Virus record (IMG/VR): IMGVR_UViG_3300046804_004946
Location: 55,840-119,839 of that record
Direction: 5' to 3' (one strand)
DNA length: 64,000 nucleotides
Source: a virus
In this document: piece after piece, positions 32,891-41,824 of the stretch
Layout of the letters: each line of letters opens with the position of its first letter
Numbering within the stretch: the first letter of the stretch is position 1
Program-made: the position numbers and the translations under genes
The notes under the pieces: generated by a model
The model's input: the letters and a program-made list of their open reading frames with translations, nothing else
Databases searched by the model: none
What the model was told of the DNA's origin: nothing

Positions 32891-33415
32891 ATGGCAAATG
32901 TAACTTTTGAAATCACTTCAGTAAGTGGTGCTGAAATATTAGAAGGTGGACAGGGAATGAGTGGTGGAGTTTTTTTAGGATGGACGGGAACATTACTTAA
33001 TATTGATCCTGATCTTCCAGCAATTTCTGCTCGCCCTGCTGATATAGATGTTGTTGTTTCTGGTCAAACTTATACATTTAGTCCTGATTCCACAAATGGA
33101 GTTAAAAATTGGCCAGCAGGAGAAACTTGGTATGATATTGCTTTAGATGATAATCCTTATTATAATTATATAACATATAAGAGTCAAAATAGTTCTAATC
33201 AATATCCAACTTCTGGAAAAAGTTTTGATATTTGGTCTGGAGGACTTTGGAAAGAAATTAATTTTTCTGGACAAAGTTGGAGAGATATACATGTTCAAGA
33301 TCCTTTTAAACTAAGTACATCAAAATATACTTTAGTTTATGATTATACTTCTGGTAGTCCAACTGCCCATTGTTGGGTTAAAGGGGGGCAAATTAATTTC
33401 ACTCTTGTGGAATGA
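32891..33415 (+). CDS. Beta-rich hypothetical protein (174 aa)
   Basis: MANVTFEITSVSGAEILEGG, a GGVFLGWTGTLLNIDPDLPA segment and several WxD/YxxY-type strands; no signal peptide. It resembles small carbohydrate-binding or virion decoration folds, without a recognised family. Confidence 0.55.
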   Translation: MANVTFEITSVSGAEILEGGQGMSGGVFLGWTGTLLNIDPDLPAISARPADIDVVVSGQTYTFSPDSTNGVKNWPAGETWYDIALDDNPYYNYITYKSQNSSNQYPTSGKSFDIWSGGLWKEINFSGQSWRDIHVQDPFKLSTSKYTLVYDYTSGSPTAHCWVKGGQINFTLVE

Positions 33416-33420
33416 TTAAA

Positions 33421-33494
33421 CGGGATGTAGCTCAGTTTGGTAGAGCACTCGCTTTGGGAGCGAGGGGCCGTAGGTTCAAATCCTATCATCCCGA
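33421..33494 (+). tRNA. tRNA-Pro (TGG)
   Basis: Acceptor CGGGATG/CATCCCG, anticodon arm CTCGC-TTTGGGA-GCGAG with TGG, T-arm TAGG-TTCAAAT-CCTA. Confidence 0.93.
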
Positions 33495-33519
33495 CTGTCC
33501 AGTTTCTTAATTGGACCAC

Positions 33520-33548
33520 TTGACTAAAACGTTTTTAACTTTTATAAT
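33520..33548 (+). promoter_or_regulatory. Sigma70-like promoter
   Basis: TTGACT 33520-33525, 17 bases, TATAAT 33543-33548, before the 72-residue gene. A GTCCA/TGGAC inverted repeat lies just upstream. Confidence 0.75.
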
Positions 33549-33571
33549 ACTAGGGTAAACAATTCAAAACA

Positions 33572-33790
33572 ATGTCTCTGATTCAAAAATTCAAGAAAGA
33601 TGTAAACACTCTTCGCCTTGCTGCTAATGGCGAAATCTACCTTGATGTAAAAAGTCCAAAACTTTATAAGAAAGTTCGTCGTTTTTATGAAAATGAAGGC
33701 GTAGTATTTTCGGGAGATCCCTTGGATGATTATGAGATGCTCATGGAATACTTGTATCAAGATCTTGAATCTATTGAAGTAGCATCTTGA
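33572..33790 (+). CDS. Conserved hypothetical protein (72 aa)
   Basis: MSLIQKFKKDVNTLRLAANG, a basic strand region (VKSPKLYKKVRRFYENEG), then an acidic end (DPLDDYEMLMEYLYQDLE). Stands alone behind a strong promoter, which suggests an early host-directed function. Unrecognised. Confidence 0.65.
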   Translation: MSLIQKFKKDVNTLRLAANGEIYLDVKSPKLYKKVRRFYENEGVVFSGDPLDDYEMLMEYLYQDLESIEVAS

Positions 33791-33791
33791 T

Positions 33792-34463
33792 ATGATTGAT
33801 AATAAGGTTATTTTTAATTCCCAAACTTCAAGTACTGATTTATGTAAACTTGGTGCTATCTTTGAAGCAGATAAATCTCCATATAATCCAAGAAAGTGGC
33901 AACATGCTTACACTCCCTTTTATGATTTAATTTTTTCTCCAATTAGATATAAACCAATAGTTTTTGGTGAAATAGGAATTTTTAAAAATACTTCCATGCA
34001 AATGTGGAGAAAATATTTTCCAAATGCTATTCTTTACGGGTGGGACCACTCTGAAGAATTTTTACAGTATGCTAAAAATCAACAATTAGAAAACGTTCAT
34101 TATGATTATATGAACGTTAAGGAAGAAACATCAATTAACGAATCTTTTCAAAAAACTAATGTTAAATTTGATGTTATTATTGATGATTCTAGTCATGAAT
34201 TTTGGGATCAAATTAAAATAATTAGAAATGCTCATAAGTATTTAAATCCTGGAGGATATCTTATTATTGAAGATATTGATAGATTTAAAAACGAAGATGA
34301 TTATTCAAGTCAAATTTGGATGTATAATCATATGTTATATTATAATCACATCTCATTTGTAGAAACTGAACATAAAAATAAATTTACAGAACCTTTTGAT
34401 AATGACAAACTTTTAGTAATGGTTAGAAATAATACTCCACCATTTGATAATCCAAATTTATAA
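33792..34463 (+). CDS. SAM-dependent methyltransferase (CmcI-like), glycan locus
   Basis: 223 residues. VFGEIGIFKNTSMQMWRKYF near 57-76 is the SAM-binding GxG-type loop; VKFDVIIDDSSHEFWDQIKI near 128 and NPGGYLIIEDIDRF near 152 are the later strands. Pattern matches CmcI/rhamnosyl O-methyltransferase-type enzymes. Placed just before gmd, so it may methylate a sugar. Confidence 0.7.
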   Translation: MIDNKVIFNSQTSSTDLCKLGAIFEADKSPYNPRKWQHAYTPFYDLIFSPIRYKPIVFGEIGIFKNTSMQMWRKYFPNAILYGWDHSEEFLQYAKNQQLENVHYDYMNVKEETSINESFQKTNVKFDVIIDDSSHEFWDQIKIIRNAHKYLNPGGYLIIEDIDRFKNEDDYSSQIWMYNHMLYYNHISFVETEHKNKFTEPFDNDKLLVMVRNNTPPFDNPNL

Positions 34464-34470
34464 TGTTTAA

Positions 34471-34498
34471 AGATGAGTTGCATAAACTCATCTTTTTT
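34471..34498 (+). terminator. Terminator with -35 box in arm and loop
   Basis: AGATGAGTT (34471-34479), loop GCATA, AACTCATCT (34485-34493), T tract to 34498. Confidence 0.85.
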
Positions 34499-34506
34499 AG
34501 TATAAT
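34478..34506 (+). promoter_or_regulatory. Promoter for the glycan locus inside a terminator
   Basis: TTGCAT 34478-34483, 17 bases, TATAAT 34501-34506, before gmd. Confidence 0.65.
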
Positions 34507-34526
34507 GTTGAAAAGTACTTTGCTTT

Positions 34527-35528
34527 ATGAAAGTAGCATTAATAACAGGAATTACTGGACAAGACGGATCTTATCTTGCTGAACTTCTTTTAGAAAAAGG
34601 ATATGAAGTTCATGGTATTGTTCGTCGAGCATCTTTGATTAATACCTATCGGATTGATCATATTTACGATCAAATTAAACTTCACTACGGTGATCTTACT
34701 GATTCTACAAATCTTGTAAGAGTGATTCAGCAAGTTCAACCAGATGAAATATATAATCTTGGCGCTCAAAGTCATGTAAAAGTGTCTTTTGAGATACCTG
34801 AATATACGGGTATGGTTGATGGCCTTGGAACTCTTCGTATTCTTGAGGCAGTTCGTCTTCTGGGAATGGAGAAAAAAACAAGAATCTATCAGGCATCAAC
34901 GTCTGAAATGTTTGGTAAGGTTCAAGAAATTCCTCAATCAGAAACTACACCTTTTTATCCTCGTTCACCTTATGGAGTTGCAAAAGTTTATGGATACTGG
35001 ATCGTCAAAAACTACAGAGAGTCTTATGGACTACATGCAAGTTCTGGAATTCTTTTCAATCACGAATCCTCTCGCAGAGGAGAAACTTTTGTCACAAGAA
35101 AAATCACTCGCGGACTATCACGAATTTCAACTGGGCAACAGGACGTATTATATCTCGGAAATTTAAACGCCAAACGTGACTGGGGACACGCTAAAGACTT
35201 CGTAGAGGCAATGTGGTTGATGCTTCAGCAGGATGAACCTGATGATTATGTGATTGCCACAGGGGAGCAATATTCCGTTCGCGCATTTGTTGAAACTGCT
35301 GCTCCTTATTTTGGTATGAACATCATTTGGAGAGGTGAAGGATTGGATGAAGTTGGTATTGATAAACACACCAAAAGAGAGGTTATTAGGGTGAGCCCTA
35401 AATATTTTAGACCTGCTGAAGTAGAGACCTTATTAGGTGATGCCACTAAGGCAAAAGAAAAATTAGGTTGGCAACCTAAGATTTCATTTAATCAATTAGT
35501 TGAGGACATGTGCATTTATGGACAGTGA
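34527..35528 (+). CDS. gmd: GDP-mannose 4,6-dehydratase
   Basis: Converts GDP-D-mannose to GDP-4-keto-6-deoxy-D-mannose using bound [24 protein letters not shown] at 7-26 is the Rossmann loop, ASTSEMFG near 122 and [10 protein letters not shown] near 150 hold the Ser and Tyr/Lys catalytic set. [19 protein letters not shown] and the final [15 protein letters not shown] are family parts. 333 residues, slightly shorter than E. coli Gmd (373). Codons are host-like in places. Confidence 0.95.
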   Translation: MKVALITGITGQDGSYLAELLLEKGYEVHGIVRRASLINTYRIDHIYDQIKLHYGDLTDSTNLVRVIQQVQPDEIYNLGAQSHVKVSFEIPEYTGMVDGLGTLRILEAVRLLGMEKKTRIYQASTSEMFGKVQEIPQSETTPFYPRSPYGVAKVYGYWIVKNYRESYGLHASSGILFNHESSRRGETFVTRKITRGLSRISTGQQDVLYLGNLNAKRDWGHAKDFVEAMWLMLQQDEPDDYVIATGEQYSVRAFVETAAPYFGMNIIWRGEGLDEVGIDKHTKREVIRVSPKYFRPAEVETLLGDATKAKEKLGWQPKISFNQLVEDMCIYGQ

Positions 35529-36441
35529 TTCTAGAGTATTAGTTTGTGGTGCCAATGGAATGGTTGGTTCTGCAATCGTGAGAAACCTTGAACAAAAAGG
35601 ATATACAAACATTATTAAAGCAACTCGTAAATATGTAGACTTTACGGATGAATTAATAACTGATGAGTATATTCAATCCGTAGAACCTGATTATGTTTTT
35701 GTTGCCGCTGCTAAGGTTGGCGGCATTATGGCAAACAATAACTATAAAGCAGATTTCCTGACTGAAAATCTTCGCATCCAAACCAACATTATTGATTCTT
35801 CTTATCGTTGGGGTGTAAAGAAACTTCTGTTCCTTGGTTCATCCTGCATCTATCCTAAGATGGCAACACAACCAATTACTGAAGATCAGTTGATGACTGG
35901 TCCTTTAGAACCAACTAATGAAGGATATGCTCTTGCAAAAATAGTTGGTGTGAAGATGTGTGAAGCATATCGTCAGCAATATGGATTTAATGCCATTTCT
36001 CTGATGCCTACAAATCTTTATGGTCCGAATGACAACTTTGATCTGGAGTCATCCCATGTGCTTCCTGCGATGATTAGGAAGTTTCATGATGCTGTTCCTG
36101 GAGAAAGTGTCACTCTTTGGGGTGATGGTTCTGCTATGAGAGAGTTTCTACACGTTGATGATCTTGCAGAGGCGTGTTATGTTTGTATGCAGAAATATGA
36201 TGAAGCAGGACATATTAATATTGGAACTGGTGAAGATGTAACGATTAAAGAACTTGCCAAAACAATTGTTAATGTTGTTAAGTTTATGGGAAATATTAAA
36301 TGGGATAAAACAAAACCAAATGGAACTCCTCGTAAAGTTTTGAATGTGGATAAGATCAAGGCACTTGGATGGGAACCAAAGATTGGTCTTCGTGATGGTA
36401 TTGAAACAACTTACAAATGGTATAAAGAAAATGCAATTTAA
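35518..36441 (+). CDS. fcl: GDP-fucose synthase or ColC-like reductase/epimerase
   Basis: ATG 35518, overlapping the gmd stop. [20 protein letters not shown] near 12-31 is the NADP loop; GSSCIYP near 108 and [12 protein letters not shown] near 141 hold the Ser and YxxxK catalytic residues. WcaG/Fcl epimerises and reduces GDP-4-keto-6-deoxymannose to GDP-L-fucose; ColC does the same chemistry on the 3-deoxy sugar for GDP-L-colitose, and the two are similar. 307 residues. Which product forms depends on the ColD-like gene next door. Confidence 0.9.
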   Translation: MDSDSRVLVCGANGMVGSAIVRNLEQKGYTNIIKATRKYVDFTDELITDEYIQSVEPDYVFVAAAKVGGIMANNNYKADFLTENLRIQTNIIDSSYRWGVKKLLFLGSSCIYPKMATQPITEDQLMTGPLEPTNEGYALAKIVGVKMCEAYRQQYGFNAISLMPTNLYGPNDNFDLESSHVLPAMIRKFHDAVPGESVTLWGDGSAMREFLHVDDLAEACYVCMQKYDEAGHINIGTGEDVTIKELAKTIVNVVKFMGNIKWDKTKPNGTPRKVLNVDKIKALGWEPKIGLRDGIETTYKWYKENAI

Positions 36442-37594
36442 ATGGCCTTTGATGAAAAATAATATCACTTTTAGTGATAGATTTAATCTTGCTAAATTTG
36501 TTTTAACTTCTGATCGTTTTACTAATGGTAAAATGGTTAAAAAGTTTGAAAGTGAATGGAGTAAATGGTTAGGTTCAAAATACTCTTTGTATGTTTCTTC
36601 TGGAAGTACTGCTAATTATTTACTTCTTTCTGCAGTAAAAGAACTGTATAATTTAAAAGATGGTGATAAGGTTTTAGTTCCTTCTTGTACGTGGGTAACT
36701 AATATTGGTCCAGTTATTCAATTGGGATTTACTCCCATCTTTTGCGATATTAATATAAACAATTTTAGTTTTTGTGAAGAAGATCTTCAATATATTGCAG
36801 AAAAACATCCCGATATTAAATTGATATTTGTTACTCATCTGATTGGATTTTCTGCTAATACTGAAAGATATCGTAGTCTTTTTCCAAATGCTTTAATTTT
36901 GGATGATATTTGCGAATCTCATGGATGCAAATCTCCAGATGGATCTAAAAGAGGATCTGACAGTTTAGGTGCAACTTTTAGTTTTTACTTTGGGCATCAT
37001 ATCTCAACAGTTGAAGGTGGAATGGTATCTACAAATAATTATGAACTGTATGACTTGATGAAGATGAAAAGAAGTCATGGTTTAGCAAGGGAATCTACCA
37101 GATATAAAGAGTATGTTGAAAAATATCCAGATATTTCTGATCAATTTCTTTTTGTGACAGATGGATATAATTTTAGGAATCATGAACTTGGTGCTGTTTT
37201 AGGATTATCTCAACTTAAAAGATTAGATAATTATATTGAAATAAGAAATAAAAATTATTTAAATTTTATAAATCTTGTAAAAAATTATTCAGATAAATTT
37301 ATTATTCCAAAATATTATCCAACGTGTAGTAATTTTTGTTTTCCTCTAATTTGTAAGACTAAAGATATTGCAGATAGACTTAAAAAATTGTTTGCTGAAA
37401 ATGGTGTAGAGCATAGACCTATAATTAGTGGAAATTTATTAAAACAACCATTCTTGGAAGGATATAAAATAATATCAAATAAAGATCAACTTAATGTTGA
37501 TTTAATTCATGAGAATGGAATTTATCTCGGAAATAATCATTTTATTGGTGATAAAGAAATTAATTTGCTTAAAAATATTTTAGAAAAATTATGA
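36431..37594 (+). CDS. ColD-like PLP 3-dehydratase (DegT family)
   Basis: 387 residues from ATG 36431. DegT/DnrJ/EryC1 aminotransferase fold: VSSGSTANYLLLSAV near 57-71, LDDICESHGCKSPDGSKRG near 157, and FSFYFGHHISTVEGGMVSTN near 182-201. Aminotransferases of this family have Lys where this sequence has His (GHHISTVEGG). GDP-4-keto-6-deoxy-D-mannose 3-dehydratase (ColD) is known for just this His replacement, so the predicted step is removal of the 3-hydroxyl for colitose synthesis. Other 3-dehydratases remain possible. Confidence 0.75.
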   Translation: MQFKWPLMKNNITFSDRFNLAKFVLTSDRFTNGKMVKKFESEWSKWLGSKYSLYVSSGSTANYLLLSAVKELYNLKDGDKVLVPSCTWVTNIGPVIQLGFTPIFCDININNFSFCEEDLQYIAEKHPDIKLIFVTHLIGFSANTERYRSLFPNALILDDICESHGCKSPDGSKRGSDSLGATFSFYFGHHISTVEGGMVSTNNYELYDLMKMKRSHGLARESTRYKEYVEKYPDISDQFLFVTDGYNFRNHELGAVLGLSQLKRLDNYIEIRNKNYLNFINLVKNYSDKFIIPKYYPTCSNFCFPLICKTKDIADRLKKLFAENGVEHRPIISGNLLKQPFLEGYKIISNKDQLNVDLIHENGIYLGNNHFIGDKEINLLKNILEKL

Positions 37595-38379
37595 CTTTTT
37601 CTTTTAATCAGTTAGGTAATAATGGGCATTTAGGAAATCAAATGTTTCAATATGCCTTCATTAAAGCAGTTGCAAAAAAGTATAATACAACTTTTTGCAT
37701 ACCTCCAAAAGAAATTTTTGGTAAGTATTATTATCAAAGACTCTTTAGTAATATTGATGATTGTTTTGATATTAAATGTGATAGAGAACTAAAACAATAT
37801 TCTTCTATTCATGAAAAATTTTTTCATTATGATAGTGATTTAGTTGAAAATATTAGTGGTAATTGCAATTTTGTTGGGTATTTTCAATCAGAAAAATATT
37901 TTAAAAGTATAGAAGACGAATTACGTTCTGTTGATTTTGTTTTTAAAAATAATATTCAAGAAGATTGTCAAGAAATAGTTGAAGAATATACGGGATCAAT
38001 AGCACTTCATATACGACGAAATGATTATGTAACAAATCCAAGTCATCCTTTACAAAATAATCAATATTATAGTGATGCTCTTGAACAGTTTCCTCAAGAT
38101 TTACCAGTTCTTGTTTTTTCGGATGATATTGAATGGTGTAAAAAACAAGAACTGTTTTCTGAAGATAGATTTTTAATTTCAGAAACTGAAAATCCTTACT
38201 TTGATTTGTATATTATGAGTCAGTGTGCTTATCATATTATTTGTAATAGCACTTTTAGTTGGTGGGGAGCATGGTTGGCGAATAGTAAAAATGTGATTGC
38301 TCCTAAAAATTGGTTTTCTGGGGATTGTATTAATCACAATACTAAAGATTTGTATTTGCCTCACTGGAAAATTTTATGA
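37591..38379 (+). CDS. GT11 alpha-1,2-fucosyl/colitosyltransferase
   Basis: 262 residues, ATGA overlap with the previous gene. GHLGNQMFQYAFIKAVAKKY near 10-30, SIALHIRRNDYV near 137-148 (HxRRxDY) and CNSTFSWWGAWLA near 222-234 are the three GT11 motifs. GT11 enzymes move L-fucose or colitose onto galactose in alpha-1,2 linkage (the H-antigen reaction). Confidence 0.88.
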   Translation: MTFSFNQLGNNGHLGNQMFQYAFIKAVAKKYNTTFCIPPKEIFGKYYYQRLFSNIDDCFDIKCDRELKQYSSIHEKFFHYDSDLVENISGNCNFVGYFQSEKYFKSIEDELRSVDFVFKNNIQEDCQEIVEEYTGSIALHIRRNDYVTNPSHPLQNNQYYSDALEQFPQDLPVLVFSDDIEWCKKQELFSEDRFLISETENPYFDLYIMSQCAYHIICNSTFSWWGAWLANSKNVIAPKNWFSGDCINHNTKDLYLPHWKIL

Positions 38380-39659
38380 AAAATATAAATCAATATAATT
38401 GTGTTTATTATTGTTTTTATGGTGATTTTAGATATAAAGAATTGTTAGAATTGTCTGTTAATTCTTTAAATAAATTTATTAGTAAAGAAAATATTTTTGT
38501 TTTTAGTGAGTATGATATTCCAGAATTGCAAATTTATTGTAATGTAATTAAAACAGAGTTTCCACAAACTCACGCTAAGCGTATGGCATATCGCTTAATT
38601 TTGGGTAAAGAACTATTGAAAAATTATGATAGAGTTCTTCATTTAGATGTAGACACTCTTGTTCTTGATAATATTGATGACATTTTTATATCTTTTGAGG
38701 ATGGAAAATTATCATTCGCAACAGAAGATTTAGAAAATCCGCATAAAATTACTGGAAGTTTTTGGGCAGGACCTTTATTAAATGAAGATGAACTAGTAAA
38801 ATATTCTAATGTGAATAGTATATGTTGTGGTGTTTTTGGATTTAATAAAAGCGCATATAAAATTTTAGAAGATATTTATAAGTTTATTGTTGAGTGTGAA
38901 GACTCTGGATTTTATGGATCTCATGTTGATCAACATGGGTTTGTAACTTATGTGCTACGAAATAATTTATATAATTATAATCTTCAACAACATGTTTCTC
39001 ATTTTCCAAGCTCTATCTTAGATAAAACTAAGTTTAAAATTTATCATTTTGCTGGTGGTGTAGTATCGGATAATAAGTATAATTATATGAAAAAATTTTT
39101 AATTCAAACTATAGATAATAGAAATAATCTTTTGGACTTTCTTCCAAAAAATTTAAAAATAGCAGAACTTGGTATTTTTAAAGGTGATTTTTCTAAAATT
39201 ATTTTAGAAAAATTATTACCCTCTGAATTATTTCTTGTTGATATATTTCCAGAAAATATGTGTTCTGGTGACAAAGATGGAAATAATATTGTTTTTCTTA
39301 ATCTTAGTGAAATGTATGATCAAATTTTGAAAGAATTTAAAGATTTTGATAACGTAAAAATAGTTAGATCATATACTTTAGATTTTCTAAATTCTCTAGA
39401 AGATGAATATTTAGATGCAGTTTATATTGATGCCGACCATACTTATGAAGCAGTAAAAAAAGATTTAGAATTATCTTTTAGAAAAGTTAAAACTGGTGGG
39501 ATAATTATGGGACACGACTATAGCGATATTATGTTTCCTGACGTTGTAAAAGCTGTAGATGAATTTTGTAATAATATGGGATTGCAAATAAGTTATTTGA
39601 CAAATGATGGGTGCCCAACATATTTAATATATAAAACATTAAATGATAAAACTTTATGA
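38376..39659 (+). CDS. GT8-like glycosyltransferase fused to methyltransferase
   Basis: 427 residues. The N-terminal ~245 residues are GT8-like: RVLHLDVDTLVLDNIDDIF near 87-105 (DxD) and IYHFAGGVVS near 225. From ~260, IAELGIFKGDFSKIILEKLL, YLDAVYIDADHTYEAVKKDL and VKTGGIIMGHDYSD form a class I methyltransferase (Methyltransf_24 type). A single enzyme that both adds and methylates a sugar would explain the fusion. AT-rich, phage-like. Confidence 0.75.
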   Translation: MKNINQYNCVYYCFYGDFRYKELLELSVNSLNKFISKENIFVFSEYDIPELQIYCNVIKTEFPQTHAKRMAYRLILGKELLKNYDRVLHLDVDTLVLDNIDDIFISFEDGKLSFATEDLENPHKITGSFWAGPLLNEDELVKYSNVNSICCGVFGFNKSAYKILEDIYKFIVECEDSGFYGSHVDQHGFVTYVLRNNLYNYNLQQHVSHFPSSILDKTKFKIYHFAGGVVSDNKYNYMKKFLIQTIDNRNNLLDFLPKNLKIAELGIFKGDFSKIILEKLLPSELFLVDIFPENMCSGDKDGNNIVFLNLSEMYDQILKEFKDFDNVKIVRSYTLDFLNSLEDEYLDAVYIDADHTYEAVKKDLELSFRKVKTGGIIMGHDYSDIMFPDVVKAVDEFCNNMGLQISYLTNDGCPTYLIYKTLNDKTL

Positions 39660-39754
39660 ATTTGTATGTTTATTTAATCAAATAGAATTACCCCTCAAAA
39701 ATGCTGTATAGATAATATTGAACATAACGTAATATTAGATAATTTGATAAAAAT

Positions 39755-40450
39755 ATGAAAATCTGTATCCTGTGTATTGCTACAAATAAGTACATTCGGT
39801 TTGTTGAAAGACTCCTTGATAATATTGAAGAAAACTTTCTTAATGGACATGAGATTGAGTGTTTACTGTTTACTGACCATGAAGTAGAAACATCTGATAA
39901 CGTAAGAGTTTGTCAGATTGATCACGAACCTTGGCCAATGCCTACCCTGAAAAGGTACAACTACTTCATAAAAGAGAAGGAGTTTATCTCCCAGTTTGAT
40001 TATTGTTTCTACTTCGACGTGGATATGGGTTTGGTAGATAAGGTCGGTGATGAGGTTCTAAGCGATCTAGTTGCCACTCAGCATCCCTACCAGTCCTTCT
40101 ATCCAAAGGAACAGAGGACTTACGATAGAAACCCACAGTCGCTCGCATACGTGCCTGTGGGTCAGGAAGGGGAGAACTATTATGCTGGTGGGTTCAATGG
40201 TGGTTCTACCAAACGGTTTCTTGAGATGTCAGAAGTGATTGCTGAAAAAGTAAAAAAAGATCTTGAAAATGAAGTGATTGCTCTTTGGCATGATGAATCT
40301 CATATGAATCGTTATTTGATTGACAATCCCCCAACATTAAGTTTAACACCTTCATATTGTTTTGCTGAAGAGCAACTTGACAATCTAAATTATCCATTTC
40401 ATGCTAAAATTATTGCATTAAAGAAAAATCATCAAGAACTTAGAAATTAA
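39755..40450 (+). CDS. GT6 (ABO-type) glycosyltransferase 1
   Basis: 231 residues. EPWPMPTLKRYNYF near 52, YFDVDMGLVDKVGDEVLSDL near 89 (DxD), ATQHPYQSFYPKEQRTYDRN near 109, YYAGGFNGGSTKRFLEM near 141 and WHDESHMNRYLIDNPPTLSL near 177 are the GT6 motifs shared with vertebrate ABO transferases. Transfers Gal or GalNAc in alpha-1,3 linkage. The first ~470 bases are richer in G+C and use different codons from the AT-rich last third, a sign of transfer or recombination. Upstream 95 bases hold no gene. Confidence 0.88.
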   Translation: MKICILCIATNKYIRFVERLLDNIEENFLNGHEIECLLFTDHEVETSDNVRVCQIDHEPWPMPTLKRYNYFIKEKEFISQFDYCFYFDVDMGLVDKVGDEVLSDLVATQHPYQSFYPKEQRTYDRNPQSLAYVPVGQEGENYYAGGFNGGSTKRFLEMSEVIAEKVKKDLENEVIALWHDESHMNRYLIDNPPTLSLTPSYCFAEEQLDNLNYPFHAKIIALKKNHQELRN

Positions 40451-40452
40451 TA

Positions 40453-41184
40453 ATGAAAAATATTGCTATTATTTTTATTGGAACTGGAAAGTATGCAGAT
40501 TTCTTTCCAAAATATTATGAAAATTGTGAAAAATATTTTTTAACAAATTCTGAAAAAACATATTTTTGTTTTACCGATGCTGATTTTGGAGGAGAAATTC
40601 CTAATAATATTAAAATAATTGAAACCCAACTTGAGAAATGGCCATTACCAACTTTACATAGATTTAAAACTATTTTAAAAGAAAAAAATAATTTACTTAA
40701 TTACGATTATTTGATTTATCTAGATGCTGATATGTTAGTAAATCAAAAAATTTTGGAGGAAGAAATTTTAACAGAAAAAGATTTCATAGGAGTTTATCAC
40801 CCAGGATTCTATAAAAAGTCTCAAGGAATTCCTTATGAAAAAAGAAGAATTTCTCAAGCATATGTTGAAGAAGATACTGGTAGGTATTGGCAAGGATCTC
40901 TATGGGGTGGAAGAGTTCCTTATGTGTTTGAAATGATTCAAAAACTTCATCAACAAATTCAAATAGATTTGGAAAAAAATATAATTGCAGAATGGCATGA
41001 TGAAAGTCATATTAATAAGTTTTTCTTGGAAAATAGTGAAAGGGTTTATACTCTTGGACCAGAATATTCTTTTCCAGAAGTTTATGATATTGATCCGAAT
41101 AAAGATCTAAATTATCCTAATATTGATCCAACCCAAAGAAAAATAATTCATTTATTAAAAAATCATTCTGAAATTAGAAAATAA
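40453..41184 (+). CDS. GT6-like glycosyltransferase 2
   Basis: 243 residues, two bases after GT6 copy 1. EKWPLPTLHRFKTI near 58, DYLIYLDADMLVNQ near 93 (DAD), RRISQAYVEEDTGRYWQGSL near 136 and EWHDESHINKFFLENSERVY near 180 match GT6 motifs, with lower similarity to copy 1. AT-rich throughout, unlike copy 1. Likely adds a second alpha-linked sugar or has a different donor. Confidence 0.83.
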   Translation: MKNIAIIFIGTGKYADFFPKYYENCEKYFLTNSEKTYFCFTDADFGGEIPNNIKIIETQLEKWPLPTLHRFKTILKEKNNLLNYDYLIYLDADMLVNQKILEEEILTEKDFIGVYHPGFYKKSQGIPYEKRRISQAYVEEDTGRYWQGSLWGGRVPYVFEMIQKLHQQIQIDLEKNIIAEWHDESHINKFFLENSERVYTLGPEYSFPEVYDIDPNKDLNYPNIDPTQRKIIHLLKNHSEIRK

Positions 41185-41185
41185 T

Positions 41186-41824
41186 ATGAAACTTAATTTA
41201 TTGGAAATTCCAGTTTACTATATCAATATGGAAAAAGATATTGATAAAAATAAAAAAATAAAAAAAATAATATCTGATTGTGGATTTACAAATTCTACTA
41301 GAGTTGAGGGGTTGGAGCATAAAAATCCCATGTCTGGATGTGCAGCATCCCACTACACGATATTAAGTTCTTTTGAACCACCTTATATAATTTTGGAAGA
41401 TGATTGTGACATTAAAAATTTTCATCCAATTATAGAAGTTCCTGATGATTCTGATATAATTTATCTTGGAATATCTTCTTGGGGAAGAATGAATTCGCAT
41501 TCTGGACCGTGTGTGAAATATGATATTTTAGATAATGGGTTATTGAAAATATATAATATGCTTAGTACACATGCTATGCTATTTCTTACAGAAGAATATT
41601 GTTCTATATGTAAAAATATAGCAAAATATTTTTATCAAATAGGAGATCATCTTGATATCGGATTTGCTGAAATTCAAAAATATTATAATGCTTATGCGTT
41701 TGATGATCCTATGTTTTATCAAACAAGTTCAAATGGAACTGATATGAAATTAAGTTCTTATCCTAGTGTTGATTTTTTTAACTTAAATAGAAATTTTTGG
41801 AAACCTTTGGAGATTAAAAAATGA
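41186..41824 (+). CDS. GT25-like glycosyltransferase
   Basis: 212 residues. IPVYYINMEKDIDKNKKI near 8, SGCAASHYTILSSFEPPYII near 50 and LEDDCDIKNF near 70 are GT25 (LPS/collagen galactosyltransferase) motifs. The C-terminal half is reduced compared with LgtB-type enzymes. Ends in an ATG overlap with the epimerase. Confidence 0.7.
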   Translation: MKLNLLEIPVYYINMEKDIDKNKKIKKIISDCGFTNSTRVEGLEHKNPMSGCAASHYTILSSFEPPYIILEDDCDIKNFHPIIEVPDDSDIIYLGISSWGRMNSHSGPCVKYDILDNGLLKIYNMLSTHAMLFLTEEYCSICKNIAKYFYQIGDHLDIGFAEIQKYYNAYAFDDPMFYQTSSNGTDMKLSSYPSVDFFNLNRNFWKPLEIKK

